64,000 nucleotides of DNA from Thinopyrum elongatum (GCA_011799875.1 CM022299.1:355398782-355462781); one strand, 5' to 3'. Counted from the first letter of the stretch, positions 22,030 through 32,625 are shown. The notes: generated by a model from the sequence alone, not told the origin. A program made the numbers and translations.

Positions 22030-22085
22030 TAGCTCAACCGGTAGTACCACATTATGTATATCATGAGATCCTGGTTTTGAATTCC
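22030..22085 (+). other. tRNA-like Pol III A and B boxes (SINE-like)
   Basis: TAGCTCAACCGG at 22030-22041 fits the internal A box. GGTTTTGAATTCC at 22073-22085 is close to the B box GGTTCGANTCC, with two extra bases. The spacing of 31 bases between boxes and a T7 run at 22099 fit a tRNA-derived SINE or a decayed tRNA gene. No full cloverleaf is evident. Confidence 0.35.
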
Positions 22086-22314
22086 CGTGAAGGCTGCTTT
22101 TTTTAGCTACAGCGGACGGTCGTTCGCCATATTCATGGGCCAGCCCAGTTGCAGACCCGCTTGTGCGAAACCATGACTGTTTACCGCAGAGCGGCACATA
22201 GGAGGTCTCGTCAGTTTCGGATCAGATTTAAAAGGCAAAACTTCTATGGGCTTTGATGTGGTGATTCTGCCGACACGGCCACATTGAAGCCCGGGTATTT
22301 CCAGTTCTACACAT
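22086..22314. other. Unassigned spacer left of the 22315 element
   Basis: No repeat landmark is seen. It ends with CACAT, which with CACAA at 29313-29317 forms the imperfect target duplication of the next element. Minus-strand frames of 73-74 residues are not supported by any motif. Confidence 0.4.
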
Positions 22315-23884
22315 TGATGCGTCTCCAACGTATCTATAATTTTTTATTATTCCATGATATTATATTATCCATCTTGGATGTTTTATATGCATTAATATGC
22401 TATTTTATATCATTTTGTGGACTAACCTATTAACCTAGTGCCCAGTGCCAGTTGCTGTTTTTTCCTTGTTTTTGTCTTCTACAGAAAATCAATACCAAAC
22501 GGAGTCCAAATGGAATGAAACTTTACGATGATTTTTCTTGGACCAGAAGACACCTAGGAAGTTTCGGGAGGAGGCCAGAAGACCCACGAGGAGGCCACAA
22601 GCCCTAGGGGCGCGCCCCTAGGCTTGTGGGCCCCTCATAGCTCTCCTAACCCTAATCCTGACTTCATAAATACCCAAATATTCCCCGTATACCAGAGGGC
22701 ACACCAAAAATACTTTTCCGCCGCTGCAAGCTTCTGTTCTCGTGAGATCCCATCTTGGGGCCTTTTCTGGCACTCTGCCAGAGGGGGATTCGATCACGGA
22801 GGGCCTCTACACCAACCTTGCCGCCCTTCCGATGATGTGTGAGTAGTTTACCATAGACCTATGGGTCCATAGCTAGTAGCTAGATGGCTTCTTCTCTCTC
22901 TTTGATCTTCAATACAATGTTCTCCTCGATGTTCTTGGAGTTTTGTTTGATGTAACCTTCTTCTGCGGTGCGTTTGTTGAGATCCGATGAATTGTGGATT
23001 TATGATCAGATTATCTATGAATATTATTTGAGTCTTCTGTGAAATCTTTTATGCATGATTAAGATAGCTTTGTATTTCTCTCTAATCTATCAATTTGGTT
23101 TGGCCAACTAGATTGGTTTTTCTTGCAATGGGAGAGGTGCTTTGTGATGGGTTCAATCTTGCAGTGTCCTCACCTAGTGACAGTAGGGGTAGCGAGGCAC
23201 GTATTTGTATTGTTGCCATTAAGGATCAAAAGATGGGTTTTTTTTACCATATTGATTGGTTCTATCCCTCTACATCATGTCATCTTGCTTAAGGCGTTAC
23301 TCCGTTCTTGTTAACTTAATTCACTAGATGCATGCTGGATAGCGGTCGATGTGTGGAGTAATAGTAGTAGATGCAGGCAGGAGTCGGTCTATTTGTCACG
23401 GACGTGATGCCTATATTCATGATCATTGCCTTGGATATCATCATAACTTTGCGCTTTTCTATCTATTGCTCAACAATAATTTGTTCACCCACCGTATGTG
23501 TTCCTTTCAAGAGAGAAGCCTCTAGTGAAAACTATGGCCCCGGGTCTATTTCTCATTATATATTTTCAAATTTATAAAACAAAAACCTAAAAATACCTTG
23601 CTGCAATTTATTTATATTTACTTTATTTTGCCCTTTACTTATCTTTTATTTCTATCTCTATTAGGTCTCACTCTTGCTAGTGACCGTGAATGGATTGACA
23701 ACCCCTTTTTCACGTTGTGTGCAAGCGTTTGTTAGTTTGTGCAGGTGCACCTATTGGGGACTTGCTTGTACCTCCTACTGGATTGATACCTTGGTTCTTA
23801 ACCGAGGGAAATACTTATCTCTACTTTATTGCATCACCCTTTCCTCTTCAAGGGAAAAAATCAACGCAAGCTCAAGAAGTAGGA
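22315..23884 (+). repeat. 5' LTR of the 22315-29312 element
   Basis: It starts TGATGCGTCTCCAACG (one change from the usual TGATACG) and ends AAGAAGTAGGA. A TATA-like ATAAATACCC lies at 22667-22676. It is the same subtype as the outer LTR and the solo LTR. Confidence 0.92.
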
Positions 23885-23895
23885 GGAAGAATTTC

Positions 23896-23913
23896 TGGCG
23901 CCGTTGCCGGGGA
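23896..23913 (+). other. Primer binding site, tRNA-Asp type
   Basis: TGGCGCCGTTGCCGGGGA is an exact match to the Athila-type primer site, 11 bases after the LTR. Confidence 0.9.
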
Positions 23914-24139
23914 GGTTCTACATCAAGCCTACCAAGTAACTATCATAAACCCTCATCTCTTGCATTACATTATTTGCCATTTGCCTCTCATTTTCATCCC
24001 CCCCACTTCTAAAACATTTTCAGAAAAACACAAAAATAGTTGCCTTCTTTTCGTTTGCCTTTTCTTGTTTGCTATCTTTGCTTGTGTTACCATGTGCCTT
24101 CTATTTGCTTGCATCTTCACTTGCTAAAACTCTATTGAT

Positions 24140-25012
24140 ATGGATCCCCATCCACTTGCTAATCTTTCTAAAAGATCCAATCATGATGAACCAATTGCTA
24201 GTGAGTTGAGTGCACTATATTATCTTTATGAAGTTTTGCTTGAGATTCGTGAATCTGAAAATTGTGATGAAGAAATTTATGAAGTGATTCATGATAGCTC
24301 CTTGAATGAAAAGCATGATTGCAATGATTTTACTATAAATTCTATTAATGTCAATTATGCTAATAATATGCAAAACCCCAAGCTTGGGGATGCTAATTTT
24401 GCTATGTCCACTGCTTATTGCAATGATCATGATTGGGGTCATTCTTCTTATGATCTTGAAAATTTATTTAAGCCCCATGATGAATATGATATTGATAATA
24501 ATGTTTGCAATAATATTGAAAGTGGGTTTGGAAGAGCGTCAAATTTAGGTAAAAATAATCCCACATATTTGGAGAGTGTTCAATCTTACAATTTTTTTGA
24601 TGAAAGTGGGTTTGGAGAAGCCATGACTTTAGTTGATGTTAATCCCACTATCTTGGAAGATTATATAACTTTCATGCATGTGGATCATGAAGAGAAAATT
24701 TTATATGATAGCTATATTGTTGAATTTGATTATGATCCTACATGTAATTATTATGAGAGAGGAAAATATGGTTGTAGAAATTTTCATGTTACTAATTTAC
24801 CTCTCCTTATGTTGAGATTGCTATTGTTTCTCTCTTCTTCCTTGCATATGCTAGTTTTTGCTTGTCTTGATAATTTGTTTGCTTATAAAATGCCTATACA
24901 TAGGAAGTATGTTAGACTTAAATTTGTTTTTCACATGCTACATGATGCTCTCTTCGTGTTTCAATTGCTATCTTTCATGGGAGCATCATTAAAATTATCA
25001 ATGCCTAGCTAG
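24140..25012 (+). CDS. Unknown 290-residue protein of non-autonomous Athila-type element
   Basis: The frame is intact, starting MDPHPLANLSKRSNHDE 227 bases after the primer site. Residues 1-215 are acidic and rich in N, D, Y and E, with a twice-repeated motif, ESGFGRA then ESGFGEA, each followed by NPT and a tyrosine- or leucine-rich turn. The last 75 residues contain two hydrophobic stretches (around LPLLMLRLLLFLSSSLHMLV and ALFVFQLLSFMGASL) that look like membrane segments. It shows no gag zinc knuckle and no enzyme motif. It occupies the place where gag should be. That the frame remains open over 290 codons in a low-GC region suggests past selection. The function is unknown; an env-like or membrane-anchored role is only a guess. 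Confidence 0.6.
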   Translation: MDPHPLANLSKRSNHDEPIASELSALYYLYEVLLEIRESENCDEEIYEVIHDSSLNEKHDCNDFTINSINVNYANNMQNPKLGDANFAMSTAYCNDHDWGHSSYDLENLFKPHDEYDIDNNVCNNIESGFGRASNLGKNNPTYLESVQSYNFFDESGFGEAMTLVDVNPTILEDYITFMHVDHEEKILYDSYIVEFDYDPTCNYYERGKYGCRNFHVTNLPLLMLRLLLFLSSSLHMLVFACLDNLFAYKMPIHRKYVRLKFVFHMLHDALFVFQLLSFMGASLKLSMPS

Positions 25013-25034
25013 GGGCGTTAAACAATAGCGCTTG

Positions 25035-25050
25035 TTGGGAGGCAACCCAA
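25035..25050 (+). other. Conserved stem-loop TTGGGAGGCAACCCAA
   Basis: It lies 22 bases after the stop of the 290-residue frame, preceded by AGCGCTTG as in the sister elements (11910-11925 and 51109-51124). Confidence 0.7.
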
Positions 25051-25697
25051 TTTTATTTTGTGTTTTTTATTCTGTTATTGAATAAATACACAATATTACC
25101 TCTGTAGTAATTGTGTTTTGGTGTTTTAGTTAGTGTCTGAGCCAAGGAAGACCTTTGGGATGCTTTGGTATATCGTTGATTTGGTTTTGCTGAAAAACAG
25201 AAACTTTTGCGTCCAGTAACAGAATTGTTAAAATTCACTGGAGTGTGAAAAAATCTGAATTTTTTACACAATATTTATATATGAATTTCCTCTGTTGTCA
25301 AAATATTTCAGAATTTTTGGAGTTACAGAAGTATGACTAATATTCTAGTCTTTACAGACTATTCTGTTTTTGACGATTCTGTTTTCGATGTGTTGTTTGC
25401 TTATTTTGATGAATCTATGGGTAGTATCGGGGGTTATGAACCATGGAGAAGTTAGAATACAGTATATATAACACCAGTATAAAATTAGAATGAGTTCACA
25501 ACAGTACCTAAAAGTGGAGATTTGTTTTATCATACTAACGAATCTCACGAGTTTTTTGTTGAGTTTTGTGTTGTGAAATTTTCAAGTTTTGGGTAAAGAT
25601 TTGATGGACTATGGAATAAGGAGTGGCAAGAGCCTAAGCTTGGAGATGCCCAAGGCACCCCAAGGTAATATTCGAGGACAACCAAGCATCTAAGCTT
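25051..25697 (+). other. Conserved non-coding region after the unknown frame
   Basis: It aligns with 51125-51785 and, reversed, with 11251-11909. Shared words include AAACAGAAACTTTTGCGT and TTTACAGACTATTCTGTTTT. No frame is conserved between the three copies, so the constraint or common descent is at the RNA or DNA level. Confidence 0.6.
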
Positions 25698-25721
25698 GGG
25701 GATGCCCTGGATGGCATCCCC
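25698..25721 (+). other. Conserved stem-loop, GGGGATGCC stem
   Basis: GGGGATGCC (25698-25706) pairs with GGCATCCCC (25713-25721) over the loop CTGGAT, and CTCTTTTG follows. The stem is the same in all three sister elements. The left arm is also part of the AAGCTTGGGGATGC word that forms the polypurine tract at the 3' LTR. Confidence 0.75.
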
Positions 25722-26916
25722 TCTTTTGTCTTCAATCCATCGGTAAATTTACTTGAGGCTATATTTTTATTCACCACACGATATGTGTTTTGCTTGGAGC
25801 GTCTTGTATTATTTGAGTCTTTGCTTTTTAGTTTGCCACAATCATCCTTGATGGACACACCTTTTAAAAGGGACAAACATTAATCGTGAATTTATTAGAA
25901 TACTTTATGTGCTTTACTTATATCTTTTGAGCTAGGCAGTTGCTCTAGTGCTTCACTTATATCTTTTTTGAGCACGGCGGTGGTTTTATTTTGTAGAAAT
26001 TGATGAAATCTCATGCTTCACTTATATTATTTTGATAGTCTTAAAAATAGTATGGCAATTTGCTTGGGTTATGAATTTGGTCCTAATATGATGGGTATCC
26101 AAGAGGGATAGAATAAGAACTTTCATAAAGAGCATTGAATATATGAGAAGTTTGATTCTTTGCATTTGTTTTGAGATATAAAGATGGTGATATTAGAGTC
26201 ATGCTAGAGAGTAATTGTGGATTAGTAGAAATACTTGTGTTAAGGTTTGTGATTCCCGAAGCATGCACATATGGTCTATCGTTATGTGATGAAGTTGGAG
26301 CATGATTTATTTTTTATTGTCTTCCTTATGACTGGCGGTCGGGGACGAGCGATGGTATTTTCCTACCAATCTACCCCCTAGGAGAATGCGTATTAGTACT
26401 TTGTTTCGATGGCTAATAAAATTTTGCAATAAGTATGTGAGTTCTTTATGACTAATGTTGAGTCCATGGATTATACGCACTCTCACCCTTCCACCATTGC
26501 TAGCCTCTCTAGTACCGCGCAACTTTCGCCCACCATATATCCTTCTCAAAACAACCACTATACCTACCTAGTATGGCATTTCGATAGCCATTCCGAGATA
26601 TATTGCCATGCAACTTCCACCGTTCCGTTTATTATGACACATACCATCATTGTCATATTGCTCTGCATGATCATGTAGTTGGCATAGTATTTGTGGCTTG
26701 GCCACCGTTCATATTTTTTATACATGTCACTCTAGATCATTGCACATCGCGGTAGACCACCGGAGGCATTCATATAGAGTCATATTTTGTTCTAGTATTG
26801 AGTTGTAAGTAAATAAAAGTGTGATGATCGTCATTATTAGAGCATTGTCCCATGTGAGGAAAGGATGATGGAGACTATGATTCACCCACAAGTCGGGATG
26901 AGACTCCGGACTTAAA
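25722..26916 (+). other. Internal non-coding region of the 22315 element
   Basis: It holds the TGCTTCACTTATATC array (25900-26035) and then unique sequence of the element (26090-26910). No protein is recognised; frames of 60-97 residues on both strands overlap without motifs. Confidence 0.5.
25900..26035 (+). repeat. TGCTTCACTTATATC short repeat array
   Basis: Three units of GTGCTTCACTTATATCTTTTGAGC type are spaced about 50 bases. The array is a shorter counterpart of 52008-52225. Confidence 0.7.
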
Positions 26917-26998
26917 TAAAAAAAGAGGCTAAAGAGCCCAAAAAGAAAAAAAAGAAAAAAGAAAAAAAGAAAAAAAAAGAGAAAAATGAGAGAAGGGA
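26917..26998 (+). repeat. A/G-only purine tract
   Basis: About 60 of these bases are A or G in runs such as AAAAAGAAAAAAAAG. Purine tracts like this are usual in Athila-type internal regions. It is too far from the 3' LTR (760 bp) to be the usual plus-strand primer, though it could be a central one. Confidence 0.5.
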
Positions 26999-27755
26999 CA
27001 ATGTTACTATCCTTTACCACACTTGTGCTTCAAAGTAGCACCATGTTCTTCATGATAGAGAGTCTCCTATTTTATCACTTTTATATACTAGTGACAATTT
27101 TTCATTATAGAACTTGGCTTGTATATTCCAATGATGGGCTTCCTCAAATTGCCCTAGGTCTTCGTGAGCAAGCAAGTTGGATGCACACCCACTTAGTTTT
27201 CTTTTGAGCTTTCATACACTTATAGCTCTAGTGCATCCGTTGCATGGCAATCCCTACTCACTTGCATCGATATAAATTGATGGGCATCTCCATAGCCCAT
27301 TAATTTTCCTAGTTGATGTGAGACTTTCTCCTTTTTGTCTTCTCCTCACAACCTCCACCATACTCTATTCCACCTATAGTGCTATATCCATGGCTCACAG
27401 TCATGTATTGCGTGAAAGTTGAAAAAGTTTTAGAACATAAAAAGTATTAAACAATTGCTTGGTTTGTCATCAGGGTTGTGCATGATAAATACTTTGTGTG
27501 ATGAAGATAGAGCATGACAAGATTATATGATTTTGTAGGGATAACTTTCTTTAGCCATGATATTTTAAGAAGACATGATTGCTTTATTAGTATGCTTGAA
27601 GTATTATTGGTTTTATGTCAATATTAAACTTTTGTTTTGAATCTTATGGATCTGAACATTCATGCCTAAATATGTTAGGTAGCATTCCACATCAAAAATT
27701 TTGTTTTTATCATTTACCTACTCGAGGACGAGCAGGAATTAAGCTTAGGGATGCT
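26999..27755 (+). other. Internal 3' region and polypurine tract
   Basis: Non-coding. The last 35 bases, CTCGAGGACGAGCAGGAATT and AAGCTTAGGGATGCT, directly precede the LTR and are repeated before the 3' LTRs at 9488 (reverse) and 53555; the purine-rich end is the likely plus-strand primer. Confidence 0.6.
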
Positions 27756-29312
27756 TGATACGTCTCCAACGTATCTATAATTTTTTATTGTTCCATGCTA
27801 TTATATTATCCATCTTGGATGCTTTATATGCATTAATATGCTATTTTATATCATTTTTTGGGAACAACCTATTTAACCTAGTGCCCAATGCCAGTTGCTG
27901 TTTTTTCCTTGTGTTTTGTCTTTTACACAAGATCAATACCAAACGGAATGAAACTTTACGATAATTTTTCTTGGACCAGAAGATACCTAGGAAGCTTCGG
28001 GAGGAGGCCACAAGCCATAGGGGCGCGCCCCAGGGGGCGCCCCTTAGGCTTGTGGGCCCCTTGTAGCTCTCCTAACCCTAATCCTGGCTCTATAAATACC
28101 CAAATATTCCCCATATACCAGAGGGCACACCAAAAATACTTTTCCGCCGCCGCAAGCTTCTGTTCTCGTGAGATCCCATCTTGGGGCCTTTTCCGGCACT
28201 CTGCCGGAGGGGGATTCGATCACGGAGGGCCTCTACACCAACCTTGCTGCCCTTCTGATGATGTGTGAATAGTTTACCACAGACCTACGGGTCCATACCT
28301 AGTAGCTAGATGGCTTCTTCTCTCTCTTTGATCTTCAATACAATGTTCTCCTCGATGTTCTTGGAGTTCTATTCGATGTAATCTTCTTTTGCGGTGCGTT
28401 TGTTGAGATCCGATGAATTGTGGATTTATGATCAGATTATCTATGAATATTATTTGAGTCTTCTATGAACTCTTTTATGCATGATTAAGATAGCTTTGTA
28501 TTTCTCTCCGATCTATCAATTTGGTTTGGCCAACTAGATTGGTTTTTCTTGCAATGGGAGAGGTGCTTTGTGATGGGTTCAATCTTGCGGTGTCCTCTCC
28601 CAATGACAGTAGGGGTAGCGAGGCACGTATTTGTATTGTTTCCATTAAGGATAAAAAGATGGGGGGTTTTACCATATTGATTGGATCTATCCTTCTACAT
28701 CATGTCATCTTGCTTAAGACGTTACTCCATTCTTGTTAACTTAATTCACTAGATGCATGCTAGATAGCGGTCGATGTGTAGAGTAATAGTAGCAGATGCA
28801 GGCAGGAGTAGGTCTACTTGTCACGGACGTGATGCCTATATTCATGATAATTGCCTTGGATATCATCATAACTTTGCGCTTTTCTATCAATTGCTCAACA
28901 GTAATTTGTTCACCCACCGTATGTGTTCCTTTCAAGAGAGAAAGCCTCTAGTGAAAACTATGGCCCCCAGGTCTATTTCTCATTATATATTTTCAGATAT
29001 ATAAAACCAAAAACCTAAAAATACCTTGCTGCAATTTATTTATATTTACTTTATTTTGCCTTTTACTTATCTTTTTATATCTATCTCTATTAGATCTCAC
29101 TCTTGCTAGTGATCGTGAAGGGATTGACAGCCCCTTTTTCGCGTTGTGTGCAAGTGTTTGTTAGTTTGTGCAGGTGCATCTATTGGGGACTTTCTTGTAC
29201 CTCCTACTGGATTGATACCTTGGTTCTTAACTGAGGGAAATACTTATCTCTACTTTGCTGCATCACCCTTTCCTCTTCAAGGAAAAAATCAACGCAAGCT
29301 CAAGAAGTAGCA
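27756..29312 (+). repeat. 3' LTR of the 22315-29312 element
   Basis: It starts TGATACGTCTCCAACG and ends AAGAAGTAGCA, 1557 bp, and is highly similar to 22315-23884. A TATA-like TATAAATACCC is at 28091-28101. Confidence 0.92.
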
Positions 29313-29811
29313 CACAACTTCGAGTTGGTGCCTAGCTGGCGCTCACACAAGGAGTGTATATGGGAAAAAATCATATACGACCTGGTCTCTCCTACCATCA
29401 TGTGAGATACAACTAGGACGAAGCAACATGTTACCACCAATCTCAAAGCATCTTCGTCTTCCTGAAGGCTACGAGTTGACTGAATATGTTTGATGAGCAA
29501 GAAGCGGACATGACCTTGACCGATTAGCGGCAGCGATGTGGAGAGGGGAGAGGCGGTCGTGGAGGGTGGCTCAGTTGAAGAAGGAGGCATTGGCGGTGAG
29601 GAGTGCACCTAGGGCAGGGCATCGAGGTCCCGGAGAGATGTGCGCCCAGAAGAACTCGTGCTCGTCGCCGGTGCGCGCGTAGCTCGCCTCGTGCCCCAAC
29701 CGTGTCCTCAGATCCTCCTTGTCCTCCCACATGATTCGGATGTGGTGGCGGTAGGGGAGGCTCCGGCGAAAGTTCCTCTCACCACCGGCGAAGTATTACT
29801 CGAAATGTGAC
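29313..29811 (-). pseudogene. Unknown gene remnant, body after Copia insertion
   Basis: On the minus strand a frame opens with HFE-stop-YFAGGERNFRRS, continues RIMWEDKEDLRTRLGHEASY and DEHEFFWAHI, and stops after NASFFN. It joins in frame across the Copia duplication to an ATG at 45364 (MSSSS...). The GC-rich codons and the charged, W- and F-containing peptide look like a real protein. Beyond the stop another frame stays open for about 100 codons, so one frameshift is possible. I do not recognise the family. The remnant is cut at 29313 by the neighbouring Athila-type element. Confidence 0.4.
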
Positions 29812-30134
29812 TGTTAGGGCATATTTCTCCCTTAGTGGTTTTGGTGATTAATGACAATACGCTTTGCGGACTAACCTTGTGCATCGAGTTTTTCAGAGAT
29901 TATCCTAGTTGGCACAAGATGGTTTATTTCCCCTCGGTGGCTTTAAGTGAAGACGTTTTTTCTCCTGATGATTTGTTTTCGGTGGTTTGAGTCATAGGGA
30001 ACCCGTACTATTAAGAGGGGGTCCGCTTTGGAAAGGAATGGGTGGAATCAACACGTACACAGCCTCACTTGCACCCACGTTGCCTTTCCGCTTTCCTGGA
30101 GCTCTCTGTTTGTTTTCTGAGTCAGCTTGAGATA

Positions 30135-30610
30135 GCACAGGCGGTAGTACCGCTACTAACCACGGTAGTACCGCTCGGCGGTACTACCATTGGTCACTAC
30201 CGGTCTACTACTGTTTAGGGGTTCTCCTATTCTGCAACTCTCTACTGCCTGGTTTGTTTTAGCGGCACTAGCACGGTAGTACTGCTTGCGCAGTACTGGC
30301 AGGTACTACTGTGCCTAGTACCGCTACCAGTACCGCGTAGGGTTTCCCCCCTGTGCTAGCTTCTGTTGTCTTTTTTTCCTTAAGCGGTACTAGAGCGGCA
30401 CTAGAGCGGTAGTACTGCTTCGCACGGTACTGCCGCCCTAGCGTGCCCTAGTACTTCTGCTCAGTGCAGGTAAGTTCTTCTTAGCGGTAGTACCGCTTGG
30501 GGTTCTGGTAGTACCGCGCCAGCGGCACTACCGCCCTACTTTTCTCTGTTTACTGACTTGCGTTGGGTAGTACCACCTAAGCGGTAGTACCGCTCGTAGG
30601 AGTGGTAGTG
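30135..30610. repeat. Cluster of CGGTAGTACCG palindromes in the Copia U3
   Basis: CGGTAGTACCGCT and close variants (GCGGTACTACC, GGTAGTACTGC) occur about twenty times in 475 bases, in both orientations. Each full copy is its own reverse complement over 10-12 bases. It lies just upstream of the TATA box, where LTR enhancers sit. Confidence 0.8.
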
Positions 30611-30658
30611 GCGCTTAGATGCGGGCTGAGGGCAGAAAACAGTTGGATTTCCCTCCAC

Positions 30659-30667
30659 TATATAAAG
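30659..30667 (+). promoter_or_regulatory. TATA box of the Copia LTR
   Basis: CACTATATAAAGGGGG is a strong plant TATA; the 3' LTR copy has the same at 44614. Transcription would start about 30 bases on, near 30690. Confidence 0.7.
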
Positions 30668-31398
30668 GGGGTCTTCTTCCCCAAGAAGACTTACCTCTTC
30701 CTCCCCCAAGCTCCATTGTTGCTTCAAAGCTCATTTTCGCCCGATCTCTCTCCCTAGCCAATCAAACTTGTTGATTTTCTAGGGATTGGTTGAGAAGGCC
30801 CCGATCTACACTTCCACCAAGAGAAATTTGATTCCCCCACTAATTCTGTGCAGATCTTGTTACTCTTGGGTGTTTGAGCACCCTAGACGGTTGAGGTCAC
30901 CTCGAAGCCACATTCCATTGTGGTGAAGCTTCGTGGTGTTGTTGGGAGCCTCCAATTCGGTTGTGGAGAGAGCCCCAACCTTGTTTGTAAAGGTCTGGTC
31001 GCCGCCTTCAAGGGCACCACTAGTGGAATCATGGCATCTCGCATTGTGTGAGGGCGTGAGGAGAATACGGTGGCCCTAGTGGATTCTTGGGGAGCATTGT
31101 GCCTCCACACCGCTCCAACAGAGACATACTTCCTCTCAAAGGGAAGGAACTTCGGTAACACATCCTCGTCTCCCCCGACTCCACTTGTGGTTATCTCTTA
31201 CCTTTACTTTGTGCAAGCTTTATTTGTGTTGTATCCTTTGCTTGCTTGTGTTGGTTGTGTTGTTAGCATCATATAGGTTGCTCACCTAGTTGCATATCTA
31301 GACAACCTATTTGTTGCTAACCCTAATTTGTTAAAAAAGTTAAAAATTGGTAGTTGCCTATTCACCCCCCTCTAGTCAACCATATCGATCCTTTCAAT

Positions 31399-31410
31399 TG
31401 GTATCAGAGC
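31399..31410 (+). other. Primer binding site, tRNA-Met
   Basis: TGGTATCAGAGC is the complement of the initiator tRNA-Met 3' end, two bases after the LTR. Confidence 0.92.
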
Positions 31411-31448
31411 CTCGTCTCTTTATTAAGGGTTTCACCACCCGAAGAGTA

Positions 31449-31806
31449 TGGTTGACGACGGTGGTATTGGGGATGAAGTTCCCGAGGCCGTGGAGTTGAA
31501 CTCGATCCCTTGAGAAGACTTAAATGAAGCCATGGCTTCACTTAAGACGTCTATGATGACCGAGGTCAAGTTCATGCTTAAAGAATTACTTGAGGGGTTG
31601 AAAACTTCTCCCGATGCGTTGCTTGTGGTTAATCCAACCGCATCGAAGTCGGGGGCCAATTCTGGCAAGGAAGCGACTAAAGGTACTCAAACCTCCTCCC
31701 CTCAAAACAAGAATGGGACGAGATCCTTTGCCTCGATTCCCCCTCCCCCGTTCTATGGAGGACCAGTCCCTACACCGCATATTAACAACTTTGGTCCTCC
31801 TCCTAA
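31449..31806 (+). pseudogene. Copia gag, N-terminal part
   Basis: ATG at 31449 opens MVDDGGIGDEVPEAVE. A TGA interrupts after ELNSIP (31512). The frame then reads MASLKTSMMTEVKFML and IPPPPFYGGPVPTPHINN, a proline-rich lead to the gag core as in plant Copia. CACTA-3 inserts at TAA (31804-31806) and the core resumes at 38368. Confidence 0.75.
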
Positions 31807-31829
31807 CACTACTGCAGGATGCTGCTAAC

Positions 31830-32330
31830 GCGACACTACAATCAAAGACCCTTCGACGAAACTGTGTGCGATGCATTAATCACAAACGGTGATGTAAAAA
31901 ACCATCAAAAAAGATGCACAACGTTTGCGATTGCGGATGCATAAAACACGGTTAAGATTTTAGTTGCGTGTGCGATGCGGGCATACGGTTCAGTTCAATG
32001 AATTGTGCGATGAGGCAGAAGAACAGAAACGGGCAGCCAGATGAAGGTGTGTGCGATATACGGCATACAGTTCAGTCGGATTAACTATTTGTGATTAGGC
32101 AACACAACAGAAATGGTCAACCAGATCAAGGTGTCTGCGATTGGGGGCATACACTTCAGACGAATGAACTGTTTGCGATTAGGCAACACAATAGAAACGG
32201 GCAGCAGATCAAGGTGTCTGCGATTAACGGCATACACTTCACATGGATGAACTGTTTGTGATGAGCCACAACAAACAGAAACAGTTAGACAGATCAACGT
32301 GTGTGCGCTAGACGGGTACACATTCTAATT
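31830..32330. repeat. CACTA-3 end B subterminal tandem repeats
   Basis: The mirror image of 18790-19280, with units containing GGCATACACTTC and a CGGATGAACTGTTTG-type word about every 75-80 bases. They are likely binding sites for an element-encoded protein, by analogy with En/Spm. Confidence 0.85.
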
Positions 32331-32625
32331 AAAAGAAGCGTCCGCGATGGTAATAACAAGCGCGCACGGTTGATGGAACAAGACGTGTGCTGACATAGCC
32401 TATTGCGGTGCACCCTACAAACGCCACGTACGCGGCTGAGAACGCGTGCCCACGTTACGCCGTCCGGGAATAGTGCCGCACTTAGAAATTATAGAACCGT
32501 CAATAAATTTTGAGCGTGCGTCCCGTCACATTCTAAATTACTACCACGCTATATTTAATTGCAAACCTATTCACAACGATCAAAACCTAAACGGTTTCCC
32601 ACTTAGGAGCGTATTAGTACTCGGT

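Larger units (their letters stand above)
22315..29312 (+). mobile_element. Complete non-autonomous Athila-type retrotransposon (7.0 kb)
   Basis: The LTRs are 22315-23884 and 27756-29312. The flanks CACAT (22310-22314) and CACAA (29313-29317) are a 4/5 target duplication. A tRNA-Asp primer site follows the 5' LTR at 23896-23913, and a purine-rich GAATTAAGCTTAGGGATGC tract precedes the 3' LTR. The only long frame is an unknown 290-residue protein (24140-25012). There is no gag, protease, reverse transcriptase or integrase. The internal 3' half carries the two conserved stem-loops and the repeat array shared with the elements at 7908 and 50350. Confidence 0.95.
29812..31396 (+). repeat. 5' LTR of the Copia element
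   Basis: It starts TGTTAGGGCATAT and ends CGATCCTTTCA, 1585 bp. It contains the CGGTAGTACCGC palindrome cluster (30135-30610), a TATA box at 30659, and 3' sequence nearly identical to 44571-45348. Confidence 0.93.

Noticed and set aside
26727..27020. 97-residue frame with a run of F and L suggesting a membrane protein
   Set aside because: The hydrophobic run is the complement of the AAAAAGAAAAA purine tract.
19304..31806. Considered the 19.3-31.8 kb interval as a single composite transposon flanked by inverted CACTA copies
   Set aside because: Each CACTA has its own exact 3 bp duplication (GTT, TAA) and lies inside a different host element, so they inserted independently.
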